64,000 bases of DNA from Rhodosporidiobolus odoratus (taxonomy: Eukaryota > Basidiomycota > Microbotryomycetes > Sporidiobolales > Sporidiobolaceae), in assembly GCA_034387635.1 (NCBI GenBank), contig JAOANU010000004.1, positions 1,364,001 through 1,428,000 on the forward strand, written 5' to 3'. Below the pieces are notes generated by a model. The model worked only from the letters and a program-made list of their open reading frames with translations. It was not told where the DNA came from and searched no databases. The number at the start of each line of letters is the position of its first letter. Within the stretch, counting starts at the first letter, position 1. A program made the position numbers and the translations under genes. Shown here in pieces: positions 27,382 through 40,726 of the stretch.

Positions 27382-29298
27382 ATGCTCTACCTCCATCCCT
27401 CCCCTTCCATCGCGGCACCGCTCAGCCAAGCTCGCCGCGAAGCGCACGCGCCCCACTCCGCGGACTTGGTCTCCGCCGTCTTTCGGACGCCTTTCGCCTC
27501 TTCCCCAGCTCGTTGTTCTTTCCTTTTCCTTTGAGTGTTCACGACACGGAATCTCGTACGGTACGCTGGCGCGATCACCGTTGGTCTTCTTCGCGCTATG
27601 CGCCGTGCTGGGATGGGTCTGTGGGGCGACAAAAGTTCTGATTCCGCTGTACGTACCCGCATTCCTTCCGCTCTTGGGTACTTGTACTAATGCTCCCGCT
27701 GTTGACAGGTACTCCTACGATGAACTCTGCTGGCCTGAGCTACAAAAGGCTGCGTTCGTCTCCCCTACGTTTTTCTTGCCCACGCGTATGTCGCTTACGA
27801 CTTTCTGACTTCTCAGCTCCGCCAACCCTGCCGCCGAATTCATCGCCATCTTGAATCCCAGTTCAGGACCTGTCTCCGATCCTGCAGAACCAGCCATCTA
27901 CTGTGTTCCCGTCCTTCGCGACAAGATTCCCTCAATCATCCTCCTCGGCTACGTCCGAACCGGCTACGGGAAACGGTCCACGTCAGAGGTCGAGGCCGAC
28001 GTGAATCTGTACCAAAAGTGGGAGGGTATGGACGTAGGCGCGAATGGAGTGATGGGCTCGGCACAATTGGATGGGATTTTCTTCGACGAGGCGAGCAATT
28101 TTAAGGAGAATGATGAGGGGATCGAGGCATACAAGGGGTTCACTGAGGCTGCAAGGTCCGCTTATGGTGAGCATGGAAAGGTACGTACTGATTCGTACTT
28201 CTTGCTCTATCTCGACCTTGCTCCGGGTATAATAGCAGACTGAGCGTTTGCTTGCCGCAGATCATGTACAACCCCGGTACACCGTCTGGACAGTCTCTAT
28301 ACGACATCGCGGACTATGTCGTGGCGTATGAGAGCTACTACAAGGATTTTGCGTATGCTTTCTTCCCTTGACTGGTGCTTGACTGCCTCAACTTTCTTCT
28401 CGCCCCCTCATCTCTCATCGTCAACCACACGCACCCCCTTGACCCTTGTCCTGCCTTTAGTCCGAGATCGGTACTGTGTCTTACCCTCTGACTGACGCTT
28501 CGTCCTACAGAGGTGCCGAACTCCCCACCGATTCTTCCATTCAAGCCAAATCCCTCATCATGCTGCACGACTTCCCCGCGGACGCTTCAACGCTGTCCTC
28601 GACTCTCTCTTCTATTGTACCAGCCTATGCCGGCGTATGGGTTTCGGATGTCAGCATAGACAGCGCAGACAGTGCGTTTCTTCCCCTCTCTTCCTCCGGT
28701 CTTGCTGCCTTTCGTGTCGTGTCAAGTTGTTTGACCCCGATGCGCATACTCTTTCGCAGTCTATCAGACCTGGGGCTCGGACTGGGACGACTTTGTCGCT
28801 GAGGTCGCCACACTTAGCGACGGTTCGATTGGAGGAACGCCGAGCAAGAGCAGCGGTTCGAGTGGTTCGGCGAATACTAGCGTTAAAAGCTCGGCAGGTG
28901 GTGCATCCGTTCAGGCTACCGGGGGCAAAGTGTCCGGCAGCGAAGGCGGGTCGCCCGAGACTGCAGCAGCAAGCTCAGGATCGTCTCTAACGAAACCAGC
29001 AGCATCAAACCCAACTGCCAGCACCTCGTCCTCCAGCTCTGCCTCGGGCTCTGACACGTCCGACACTTCGTCCTCATCCGACAGCGGATTCTCGACGACC
29101 ACCCTCTTACTAGCAGGCGGAGCAGGCGTCATCATCGTTCTCCTGCTGGTCGTTATCATCATTCTTGCCCGACGGCGCCCGAAGCAGCCGACTACGAGGC
29201 GGACTCTGGTGCGAACAGATAGTGGGAGCGATGCGACGGGTAGTGAGGACACCAGCAGCGAGGACGAAGAGAAGGCGGGGCGACGGCGGACCGGGTAG
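27382..29298 (+). CDS. Spherulin-4-like surface protein with C-terminal anchor
   Basis: Exons: 27382-27468, 27509-27648, 27709-27753, 27817-28180, 28261-28352, 28511-28671, 28760-29298; about 475 residues. Family signs of spherulation-specific family 4 are KVLIPLYSYDELCW, AILNPSSGP, LLGYVRTGYGKR, YQKWEGMD, DGIFFDEASN, IMYNPGTPSG and DYVVAYESYYKDF. This TIM-barrel-like family occurs in slime-mould spherules and widely in fungi; the substrate is unsettled. A Ser/Thr/Gly-rich stalk of about 100 residues leads to one membrane helix (LLLAGGAGVIIVLLLVVIII) and a basic-acidic cytoplasmic tail. A hydrophobic helix before the domain (LVFFALCAVLGWVCG) may be a signal anchor. The first exon and start are weak: the first intron would be only 40 bases. 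Confidence 0.75.
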
Positions 29299-30008
29299 CG
29301 TCGGTGCATGTACAATATTGACTGTACACCTGACAGGCTGTTCATCTGATCCGATCGAGGAAGAGTAGGCTATTGGTGAGTGTACAAGGCTGTCAGCTGG
29401 ATAAGCAATGTACAGCGGCACAAAGAAGGGAAAGGAATGCGCCGAACATGTTGTAGTTGTGTTGTAGTGGAGGGCGATCTAAGCACTGATCTTGTCAACG
29501 GACTCTGGTGGCGCCGTATAACCCCGTCTCTTGAGCGGTACACACACCTCAACAGCTTCTGAAGGCCAAAACCCAGCCTTGCACAGAATAAGCTACAATC
29601 GAAGCTGAGAAGGTCTCGCCAAACTTTCCCTCAATGACCCCACTGCCTGCAATACGGATCAGGTTCACCCTAGAAGCGCCTACTATAGCCATAGCGGGCT
29701 GTCTGACGCGCCGTGAGTCCGCCGCCGAGAGTGCCCAGCGAATGGAAAGAACCGTTGTTGTTGGCAAAATGCCCTGGACCGCCTCGGTACTGCTACCCGC
29801 TCAAGTAGGGTCAGTGGTAAGCTACAGGGGCGACTCTCCAAAGCCAGGATGGACCCCCGACTCCGATCAAGGTTAGAGAACACGTACGGGCTGTGGGCCT
29901 TGCAAGACTGGCGGGTGTTGGTAACGGACGGGCCGCGTATTGGGTGTCTCGTCGGAGGGAAGCAACGCCCTGATTGCCAGTGGGGCTTGGCGGGGATCCT
30001 GGTGATAC
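29299..30008. other. Intergenic region, no gene seen
   Basis: About 700 bases after the spherulin-like gene. Frames are short and lack coding character. Base composition is less GC-skewed than in the neighbouring genes, and it marks the left edge of the accessory region that runs to about 33 kb. Confidence 0.35.
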
Positions 30009-30442
30009 CTACACCCAGTCAGTCCCTCGTGCCTGCTTCGGCATGCTTCCAGCGCGGGATCGACAGTTGCAAACAGACAGGCTCACGGAATCTGACCGGA
30101 TTTCGAGACCGTTTAGTTCCCAGGCTTGTACCTGTAAAGCACGACTTATAGTAGTTGCGACAGACGTCATATAGGATGAATAGCCCGTACCAGCTGCCCG
30201 ACATCGCGAATTTGATTGTTCTGAAGACGCTCCAGGTCTAGCTTTAGCCTACTGGAGGCCGCTCGGAAGGTACTGAACCCCCACCAGTGGGCATTACCGT
30301 TCACGACTTGCTCAACGGCGTGCTTCCAATGGCGAAAGTCCGCCTTATGGGCCTCCTTCTGTGCGTCACTCAGCACCATGGCATCAACGTGCGCTGTCCA
30401 CGCCGCCTGAAGCGCCGCCAGGTCATGCTGAACCTGATCCAT
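30009..30442 (-). CDS. Trp-rich helical family protein (member D)
   Basis: Two exons (30442-30191, 30131-30009) join in phase 0 and give about 124 residues. The first exon forms one helical unit: a start LAALQAAW, a middle FRHWKHAVEQVVNGNAHWWG and an end RLKLDLERLQNNQ. The same unit occurs in the gene at 52879 (EAWKADVTCIVAVKWD ... VERLETTIQRLQNN), and the exon stops at the same place, just after a Leu. The second exon is Cys/Arg-rich without likeness to the others, so the C-terminus is doubtful. I know of no named family with this pattern. Its size is about half that of the longest member. Confidence 0.45.
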
Positions 30443-30555
30443 AAGCCCGGTGTGTAGGAAGACGAGCAGGATCAAAAGAGAGAAGCAAGAGAAAATGGCG
30501 CAGGCAGGCGGGAGACGGGATAGGAGAGCAGAACTGCCAAGGAAAGCCCAACGGC

Positions 30556-30605
30556 TCCGCCGAGTCTACGTCGCCCAACGGCTCCGCCGACGTAGACTCG
30601 GCGGA
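30556..30605. repeat. Perfect 18-base inverted repeat (hairpin)
   Basis: Arms 30556-30573 (tccgccgagtctacgtcg) and 30588-30605 are exact reverse complements around a 14-base loop. A direct repeat (gcccaacggctccgccga) overlaps the left arm and the loop. It sits upstream of member D. It could be the fold-back end of a small transposon or a transcript hairpin; the sequence does not decide. Confidence 0.85.
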
Positions 30606-31350
30606 CTACGGGCACCGGACCTATATTCGTATCGGCGGTGCTTGGACAGCCATGCACTAGGGAGAGGAGGCATCCCATCTTGCGAAGGTCATCGCGAAGT
30701 GCTTTGCGCATTGTGCTTGATCGGCTTGGTCGTGTGTTCCCGGTCGTCTCGAGCGCTCTCATACACGTTGAATAAGGGCGGGAACAAAGCTTCGCTCTGC
30801 CCTTGACTGCCGCTTGGCGGCGCAACTTGCGGAATGCATCAACTCCTGTTCAGCAGCTCAAGAGAGACTCATCGTGTCACACTCCTTGTGCCAGTCTAAC
30901 AGATATCACAAGACTGACCTCTACTTAGTTGCGCTCGCGTGTACAGATCCTTGTATGCGGCTGTTGGGTGCACGAGTAAGCGACGAAAAGAAGCAGTTTT
31001 CTCTTTCGTCAGCTTGCTCTTGCCGGTCCCTCCTCGTCCGTGCCACGGAACAACCTAAGCAAGCCACCTTGGAGAAGCGTCGGCTGCCGATCCCTGGTCA
31101 GCTATGAGCCAAAAGATAAGATGCCTAGCGAAATCATGTCGAGGCTCTTCTCCATTAGGTTGCGCCTCCATCGGCGGCAAGCAGGGTAACATATGGGCAA
31201 CCTGCCCTGCAGGGTTTGCTGAGAGTCTTTGAGGCGCAAGAAGCCAGACTAAGTCAAAGGACTAGAAGGAGCAACTAACGAGACTCAATTGAGAAGGTCA
31301 ACTGGTTGAAACAACATGGGTATCTACGTTTCCCGATCAGAAGTGCAGGC
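30606..31350. other. Accessory intergenic region
   Basis: No coding segment with family features. AT content is higher near 31100-31320 than in the flanking genes. It lies between two members of the Trp-rich family, both on the minus strand. Confidence 0.35.
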
Positions 31351-32439
31351 CTACTCCATACCTGGCTGCTTGCCGGGGAGTGAGGTGCGAGTGATGTCTC
31401 CCCAGTGATTCCAGCACGTGATCAGGATCAGAGGGGGGCGCCCACGAGGGATCTCCGGGGTTCTGTGTGTGAAGACCGGGTCAACCCATTGAGACTTGGC
31501 ATGTTGGGCTGTGGGAGATCCAGAGAAGACACATATCACCTCATCCTGTATATGAAGTCCGGGGTGGTGGGCTGAACGTGCTGGCCGGACGGTGGACGGG
31601 TGCTCCTCGATCGGTTGGCTGTACCAGTCCGGCATATAGGTGGTGTTGGACGGGTTGAAGTGCTCAATCACGTCTGGCCACTCTGAAGGTTCTCCTGCAA
31701 ATTTCATCTTCAGGAGATACCCCAGAGGATCCAAAGCGCAGGACGACTTACCAGCGTCAGGCGAGACTGCCCGCTCGCTTTGCGTCACTTGTGAAGACCC
31801 GGCATGGTGCTGCGGGTTCCGGATGCTCGTCCCACTAGCCGCAGTACCACGGTGCTCTGTAGTCCGCCTAGCACGGTTGTACTCTGCTGCGAGCCACTCA
31901 AGATTACGCTTATAATCTTGTAGCAAAGGCGTCCGGGTAATAGATTCCGCTGGGGTTGACCGGGGAACAACCTATATACGTCAGAAAGATACTCAGTGCG
32001 GTACGGAAGAAGCGCTCGGGCAGACGGGGAGAAGGTGGCGTACGGTGTAAGGGACGTTGTGATCTACTGCTGGAGCGCGCCCGTGACCGAGGCCTCGGAA
32101 CAAGCTAGGTTTTGTCTGTAAAGCAGCGCAAGACAAGTCAGTATCACATGTGCGAAGACGCTCCGGGCAACGTACGCAAGACTGCGGCCAAACGGTTCCC
32201 TTCCCCTCTTTTACCTTTTCCAAATCCGCTTGCAGAAAGCGCTCGGCGTATCGCTTGGTATCGTCACTCCAGCTACTCCACACGGAGTTCATGGCGTTCT
32301 TCACGTCCGTCTCCCAGATCTGAGCATCTGTCAGGAGCTGGTTCCGACGCAAGACTTGGCTCGTCCTGCTCTGCTTCTCCCATTCGGCGGCCAGGGCTTG
32401 TAGAATCGGGTGAATGACGTCTTGGAACGTGAGAGGCAT
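31351..32439 (-). CDS. Trp-rich helical family protein (member E)
   Basis: Three exons (32439-32176, 32115-32044, 31971-31351) join in phase 0 and give about 318 residues. Exon 1 carries one Trp-rich unit: QALAAEWEKQ, then IWETDVKNAMNSVWSSWSDD, then RFLQADLEKVKE. Near the C-terminus, ITCWNHWGDITR resembles RWDRWGDLARE of member C at 54787-55253. The long middle is Pro/Ser/His-rich without a known domain. The start ATG at 32439 is the first in frame and matches the N-terminal position in the 52879 gene. Exon 3 is one open frame of 207 codons, but the low similarity there leaves room for further introns. The function is unknown. Confidence 0.5.
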
Positions 32440-32755
32440 GAGGCGCGGCGTAGCGTGAGCGTTGGAAGCGGTACAGGCGAGAGAAGCGGCGCAAGACAGA
32501 ACGAAGGGAAAGAAGAAAGCGAGAAGCAGCGATTATTCCGCGGAGCCTCTCCGAGGGTGGCAAGGGCGCTCGGTGTGGCTGAGCGAACTCGTGGGAGACT
32601 GCACGGCCTACATGCAACAATAGCAAGCATAGCAGTCAGGAAGACAAGGCAGATACATACCGGTAGTCAGCGACGCGCTCGAACGCTTCGGAAGCGATTG
32701 AGAAAGTCGACCAGCGACATTTGCACGTCTTTCCCATCCCTTGCTACCTGCGCAG

Positions 32756-34011
32756 TCACCACGATTTGTCTGACCTCCACTCTCTTGCCGTCTTGCCGTA
32801 CCGCTGAGCCTGCCTGTCCGTAAGAGGCACTTGACGAGTGCCGAGAGAGTGCAAGCCGAAGCTGTTGCGCGGATGATGCTGAGGGGCGGCCGATGTCGCA
32901 TTGTACTGTGATGGCAGGCAGATGGAAGAAGTGGTAGAGGCGGAAGGAAAAGAACGGGATAGGGTTGAAAGTCAGTACCGAAGCTAACAATCAGAGTAAG
33001 AAAGCAGGAGGGAAAAGAAGGACAATCTACCTGGGGAAAGTACCCATCGGGATGATTGGCAGGAGCATCCTCGAAGCCGTAATACACTTGATGGTCCGGG
33101 ACGTTGTTCGACATCTCCTGAGTCAATACCGGCCCGTGACCCCCGAAGCCTTGCGGGGCATGCGGGTCGAAAAACCATGGCTCTATCCCGCTCGCTGCTG
33201 CCATCGCATCCGCTCTGGCTGCTGCGTTGTGCTCGGAGTGAGTCTCACCATGGAGGGGGCCAGCCGACTTTTGCTTTCGACGACGAGACGGTGGTGGTGT
33301 GAGAGAAGATCCTAAGATACTAAGCGGAGCTGGGTATTCGGTCGCTGCGGGCTTGAAGGACTGGCCAGGTAGCCCATACTGACCGGCGCCGCTGAATACG
33401 TTGGTACCGCCGTAGTCGGCTTGCCCGAAGTGGTGAGAGGTTGAGGCGTGATGCTGAGGAAGTCCTGAGGCATGAGGAGGCGGATTAATCCGGGACGGCC
33501 ACTGGCTCATGGCGGGGGACGGATTGATTTCCGCTACGCCCGCCATCTCGGAAGGGCGATAGTCGTGAGCGGGTGAATGGCCGAGGGGAAGAGACTGTTG
33601 TTGCGGGAAATGGTGAGGGTGTGTCGCGAAGACTTGCGGCTGCTGATGGAAGGCCGGGTGGAGGGCTCCGTCATGGGTTGCAGGCGTAGAGAGATCTAGC
33701 TGAGATGCCGCAAAAGGTGGGTCGAGGGGCACAAATTCGGGCGTGGAAAGGTCCATGGGAAGATGCGGATGGTGCGGCGGGTCGAGGGGGATGTATTCGG
33801 GCGTTGGGAAAGAAGGAAGGGGAAGGTTTGGACCGGCGTGATTGACGTGCGGGGTTGGTGTGTGACGATGCGGTCGGCGAGGATTCGGGTCGGGGTGCCA
33901 GTCCTGTACGTCAGGTGCTGCCTGGGTGAACGTTCCGGTCAACGGAGGACGCGGCTGCTCTGCGAGGTGGGCCTGTGCCTCTTCGTAAAGACGACGACGA
34001 CGTTCTGACAT
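32756..34011 (-). CDS. Pro/His/Gln-rich protein of unknown function
   Basis: Two exons (34011-33031, 32905-32756) join in phase 0 and give about 376 residues. It starts MSERRRRLYEEAQAHL, a basic then helical segment, and is then almost wholly low-complexity and rich in Pro, His and Gln. Two imperfect repeats occur near residues 70-105 (TPEYIPLDPPHHP and TPEFVPLDPPFA). A basic patch (PPPSRRRKQKSAG) near residue 245 could be a nuclear signal. Such composition is common in fungal transcription-related proteins, but there is no DNA-binding domain. The second exon continues the same Pro/His composition. It is the last gene of the accessory block on the minus strand. Confidence 0.6.
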
Positions 34012-34534
34012 GCTGACGGTTCAGTGAGATGATGTAGGAAAGTTCGCTACCGCAGGAATCCGGTGGTAAGTGAGGGGAGAGAAAGGTAAGGGCGAGGGAG
34101 AAGTGAGCGAGTCAAGAGAGCTGTTTGTCCACCGAGATCGAAGAAAGGAGAGCGAGAAAGGCGATTCCACCATGGACAACCCGACAAGCCTCCGCAAACG
34201 TTCCGGGAGGGGTCTGAAGAAGCACAGCCCGAAAACGAAAGGAGTGGACAGGAGGCTCGAGCCGCTCAACGAATGCATCGCCTCCTTTTCCCACTGCGGG
34301 AGAAGGTGAAGATGGGAGGTGAAAGGCGGCGCGAAGCGGAGCAAGGGCGAGTTCAGAAAGGGCGGCGACGCAAGAGAGCGTGATAGCGGAGAAAGGCCGG
34401 TCTTAGGAAGTCGAGTGATCGCAAGAGGAAAGTGTCTTTTTCACGATGGGGGATTGTAAAGCATGCTGCCATAGACGACGAAAGCGTTAGGTCTACCTCA
34501 GACGTAGAGCAGCAGACTTACCTTTTCCCGATCT

Positions 34535-35437
34535 CTAACCGAACAATCTCATCTCACCCGCTTCCCCTCTCACCGTGACCCCGACTGCAACTCCCACTAA
34601 ACCCAGCACAGCCCACACGAGGTCCATCCTGACGACACTCCAGCACCAGAGCGTACCCAAGCTCGGTGCTTGAGCCATGACTTGCAAGTACCCTGCAGTC
34701 GTGGTCGTGTGGATCAAGGCGAGACCGCTGTAGACGGAGAGAATGAAGAGTGCGGCTTGAAGGAGTAGTGGAGGAATGGAGAGGCGGCGAGTGAGGGTGA
34801 GAAAATTGAGCAACAGGATGGCTGCGGGCGGAAATCCTGGTGAGCCATAGGAGAAGAAGGGGAAGTGGAGAGAGACAGACCTGGAGCCATGTTCAGCACC
34901 CTAGTGATTTCTTCTCGAGGGACAAGCCGCTGTCCGAACTGAGCGTATACGGCATAGTCCCTGTGTATGAGCAGTAGTCAGCGACGAGAGCCGGTAAAGG
35001 CGGGACAGGAAGAAAACGTACATTCCGGAGAAAAGGAATAAGAACGGCACAGTCCACAGTACGGCGTTTGCAATCTCCTCCCACAGCTCAATGGGTTCCT
35101 CTTCTTCTTGGACTTCTTCCTGCTGAGCCGGTGCCTCTCCCCTCTGCTGCGCCTCGACCATTTTCTCCAATTCTTCCGGACTGACGAGGACCATCGGACC
35201 CTTACCCTTTGCTCCGCTTCGCTGCCGTAGACCGTTTGTCAGGCCGAGCTGACTCGGTCGCACGCCTTGTGGTCCGAAGTCTTCGAGTAGCTTGAAGCGT
35301 TCGGCATCCGAGATAGAGAGGTCGATAGGTGGTAAAGGCGAGGACGGTGGGGATGGCGAGGGTGAGGGTGTCCAGGACCCTTGTAGGGACTTGGCAGGTG
35401 TCTTGGATGCCTTGTTATCTGCCATCTTGCTGTGCAT
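34535..35437 (-). CDS. Conserved fungal multi-pass membrane protein
   Basis: Three exons (35437-35022, 34960-34881, 34821-34535) give about 260 residues. The first half is soluble: a Pro/Ser-rich stretch, then an acidic run (QQEEVQEEEEPIELWEEI) leading into a first membrane helix (NAVLWTVPFLFLFSGM). Three or so further helices follow (ILLLNFLTLTRRL, LLLQAALFILSVYSG, MDLVWAVLGLVGVAVGV). The segment PREEITRVLNMAPAILLLN is typical of an unnamed family of fungal ER or Golgi proteins. A second in-frame ATG at 35425 (MADNK) is an alternative start. It faces BNA6 across 153 bases. Confidence 0.75.
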
Positions 35438-35590
35438 TGTGAGGTTGAAGAGGACGAACTGATGAAACCGATTTGACCTGAACTACAACCAGTCGATTCC
35501 CTTTAGGGTAACCTTTGAGTGTTTGTAGCTACTTCCCGGAGTCTCTCACACCTCTAGTCCAACTCTCAGCCTTTCCCGCCCAGTCAAATC
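35438..35590. promoter_or_regulatory. Short divergent promoter
   Basis: Only 153 bases lie between the start of the membrane protein gene (minus) and BNA6 (plus). Both transcripts must start here or inside their first exons, so the promoter is probably shared. It is CT-rich toward the BNA6 side. Confidence 0.5.
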
Positions 35591-37147
<1,557 letters not shown>

Positions 37148-37755
37148 TTTTTTTCGACTTCCCGTGTTCACCTGTATCTCCTTCCCCCTTTCACCCCGGG
37201 CCGATCAAGGTAGCGTCGTGCAGAGTCTGTTATGCCTGCATGGGAACGAATTGCAGTATGCATCAGGTGTAGACTGGCGTTTGGAAAAACAAGTGAGCAA
37301 GGTTGGGAAGGCCGAGGCTGTTCTGCGCTTTCGTTCCCCCGCTCGACTCGAGACCGTAGTACCTCTTCTGCTCACACACACTTGCATCCGAACGCTCCCA
37401 GAGAAAGATAAGGAAAATGGTGCTTTAGTCAAGTCGACCTCCGCCGCCGGACGGCATGATCGGTTTCCTCTGTGTTGACTATCACGCTAGGTAGGTTTTG
37501 CTACACATAGAAAGTCCCGACGAGCTCTTTACTGATTACACTTCACCTCTCAACCCACCCGCTGCTGTCGTTGTCGCTATTGGATTCGACCTTGGTTCCA
37601 ACTCTTTGTTGCGCGCATTCTCCCGTTCTACCACAAAGAGGTGCGCTGTTCCCTTTGGCCTCCGGGCGACAACATACTCACTGATACTTCTGACTCGCTG
37701 CACCGTCTCGCCTTGCTGTCCTCGCTGTTGTCTGTAGGCCAATCCACCCTCACCC
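37148..37755. promoter_or_regulatory. BNA6-HOM2 intergenic region
   Basis: 608 bases between two same-strand genes: terminator side of BNA6, promoter side of HOM2. The bases just before 37756 are CT-rich. No gene is seen. Confidence 0.4.
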
Positions 37756-39551
37756 ATGTCCGACTCTCCCGCTCCCTCCTCTCAGCAGCCCCGCGAGGTC
37801 CGCGTCGCCATCGCCGGCGCAACCGGTACCGTCGGTCAACGTTTCATCTGCCTCCTCTCCTCTCATCCCTACTTTCGCATCGTCTCCCTCAACGCTTCTC
37901 CTCGATCCGCTGGAAAAACCTACAAGGATGTCGTCAAGTGGAAGCAACCCGTCGCGATCCCGAAGAGTGTAGGAGAGATGGTGGTGAAGAATTGTGAAGC
38001 GGATCAGTTTGGAGAGGCCGAGATTGTTTTCTCGGGGTTGGATAGTGATGTTGCTGGAGATGTCGGTATGTTTTGGCTTCTTCCGACGAGTCGTGCGGCT
38101 TTAGGGGAAACCCTTAGATGCCACGCGCCTGCTCGACAAGGCGAGGATACCTTGAATCAGCAAACCCAGACTGATCTTGTGATTTGCAGAGGAGGCCCTC
38201 CGCAAAGCTGAATACGCCGTATTCTCCAACGCCGGCAACTTCCGCCGCGACCCCCTCGTCCCCCTCGTCGTTCCTCTCATCAACCCTTCCCACTTCGCCG
38301 TCATCGAAGAGCAGAAGCGCGCGCTCGGTCTCTCCAAGGGCTTCATCATTACCAACGCAAACTGCTCGACGACCGGTCTCGCCATACCTCTCCACGCTCT
38401 CGAGAAGGCGTTTGGCCCGCTCGAAACTGTCATGGTCACCACCCTCCAAGCCATCTCCGGAGCAGGCTACCCCGGCGTCCCCTCCCTCGACATCCTCGAC
38501 AACGTCGTCCCCTACATCTCGAAAGAAGAGGAAAAGATCGAATGGGAGCTCAACAAGATTCTCGGAGGTTTGAGCGATGACCACAAGAGCTTTGAGATGC
38601 ACTCCAAGCACCCCATGAAGGTTTCTGCTACTTGCAACCGTGTTCCCATCCTCGATGGACACCTCGAATGCGCGAGCATCCGTTTCGCCCGAAGGCCCCC
38701 ACCGAGCCCTCAACAGGTCAAGGACGTTCTCCGAGCCTTTTACTGCGAAGCCCAGAAGCTAGGATGCCCGTCCGCGCCGTCGCAGTGCGTTGCCCTTCCC
38801 CTCTTTTTTCCGATCCTTCCTTTCATGCCTTCTCGCTCTCTCCGGTCTGCCTTTTGCCGCCCCGCCTACCATTGCCCGCCCGTTTTCCCCATTCCCATTC
38901 TCCTCCCTGCTTCTGCCTCTCACACGCACCACATCTACGCTCTGCTCTACGGCGTTGGCAACCCCCTGCCCCGCGTTGTCGAGACCGTTCGCCTCGACAC
39001 CTGCTGACCCTCTTTTTCCACTACGCAGAGCCATCTTCGTTCACGATGCGCCCGACCGGCCGCAGCCGAGGCTGGATAGGTATGTACCACGTCCCTGTAC
39101 CTCTTTCACGACGGGATTTTCGCTTACAGACTTTGCAAAAACAGGCTGCGCGAAAATGGGGCGGGGGTAGATGTCGGACGCGTTCGAGAGGATCCAGTCC
39201 TTGACATCAAGGTGAATCACGCCCCTACGCTTGCTTCAAGTCGCTCGTCGCCGATTCGTGGCCTTCTGAGGTGGCGAAGAACAAAGTAGCGAGTTTGCTG
39301 ACCTCTCGTTTTTTGCGATTCTCCTCCCTCTCTCGTCTTTCCTCGCTTTCTCCCCCTCCCCTCTCTCGCCCACATCCTTACACACAATGACTTTCTGACC
39401 GAATCCCCGCTCTCGCAATACGCAACCCCCTGCCCCCCTGCCCAAATACAAAACCCCGCAGTTTGTTGCCCTCGTCAACAACGTCAACTTGGGCGCGGCC
39501 ACCTCCTCCATCATCAACGCGGAATACGCAGTGGCAAAGGGCATCCTGTAG
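37756..39551 (+). CDS. HOM2: Aspartate-semialdehyde dehydrogenase
   Basis: Five exons (37756-38065, 38190-38784, 39029-39079, 39145-39211, 39462-39551) give 370 residues. It reduces aspartyl phosphate to aspartate semialdehyde with NADPH, the second step toward threonine, methionine and isoleucine. Visible motifs are the nucleotide-binding AIAGATGTVGQRF, SNAGNFRRDPLVPL, the active-site Cys in TNANCSTTGLAIPL, ISGAGYPGVPSLDILDN, the substrate-binding VSATCNRVPILDGH, and the C-terminal NNVNLGAATSSIINAEYA. Length and motif order match the fungal type. Four introns cluster in the last third. Identification is firm. Confidence 0.96.
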
Positions 39552-40726
39552 AGATCGATATGCTGTAGATCTTGTGGTGCGCGAGCAAGCGGGATTCAAT
39601 ATTGTCATCATCCTGTGCCGAGGACTCTTGCCTCAGCGAGCCCGCCAGGCAAGCGCAGAGCATGGTCAGAGCATGGAAAGGGATACAGCGCACGTTTCCT
39701 CAGCAAGCAAGCCCTCGCCACGCTCTCACCTATCAGGATTCCCCCTGTTCATACGCTCGAGATATCGATGTTCAAAACGGGTCGGCCTGAGACTTGTCAC
39801 GGGAGCTTCTTCTTGCCTCTACCGCTAAGACCTGGCCCCGCCTGGCGCAGGATGCCCTCCTTCCTCTCTTCGTCTTGTTCAGCGCCCGCCCGCAACCCAA
39901 TTCCTCCCGTCGCAATTCCTCCGTCTCGTCGATACCTAGCCGAGCGTCGACGGCGGCAGCTCCCGTACACCGCGGCGCCGCCGGTCCTGTCCTTAGAAGG
40001 CCATCTTTGTGATGCTCTGCGTACGCTGTCTGTATCCGCTCGTCGGCACGAGGGGAACGACGCGCCGAATGGGCCGTCGGCGACGGAGGGCGTCCTCAGG
40101 TCGAGAGAACAGCAAGCAAAGGCTGAGCCTGCACTGGGGTACGATGATCCTCTTTACCTGACCGCAGAACTCCCTCTCCACTGCTCTACTAGCTTCACCC
40201 TATTTCTGCGAGCGTTCCCTTTCCCTAGGCAGATCGGGAGGTGGGGGACGAGGGCAGCTTGAGCAACAGCGCTTGGGGAGCGTGGCTGAGTCTGATCGGC
40301 CTGGATGACTGGAGTGCTGATGCTGCTTGTGGCGTCAATCCGAGCTAGCGAGTGGGGGGGGGGGGAAGAGGTTGACCTCGTTCTTCCTCGAGAGCAAGTC
40401 TTTCGCATCGACCGCTTTCTCCCTTGCTTGGATAGGACCAGAGCCTCGGAGAACAACCCTCAGATATCGTTAGCAGGTGCACTGCGTTCGTCCTGCCGCC
40501 TTCCATGGCGTTGTGGTCCCGCTCTCCCCGCTCCCTCCGCTCACCTTCTCTTCCCTTCATCGTAACAGTCGCAGCACGAGCTTCCCTAGCGTGATCAGCA
40601 GGAAGACAGTAGCGGAAGAGTCGTTCAAGATAGCAGGTGTGCCTCCTCCCGTCGCCCCCTATCCGTTCTCGCTCACTTTTTTTCCCTGCCCTCCGCTCCT
40701 TGCAGCTATCATCTCTCCTCCCCAGC
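39552..40726. other. Intergenic region, no supported gene
   Basis: About 1.2 kb. Several frames exceed 100 codons but are Arg/Ser/Pro-rich and lack motifs. Possible small exons near 40570-40640 precede good donors and could be 5' exons of the next gene, but their frames do not join it cleanly. It contains a G11 run at 40355-40365. Confidence 0.3.

Noticed and set aside
39615..40262. 216-codon plus-strand frame after HOM2
   Set aside because: No motif, an Arg/Pro-rich frame in GC-rich DNA, and no neighbouring exon joins it in phase.
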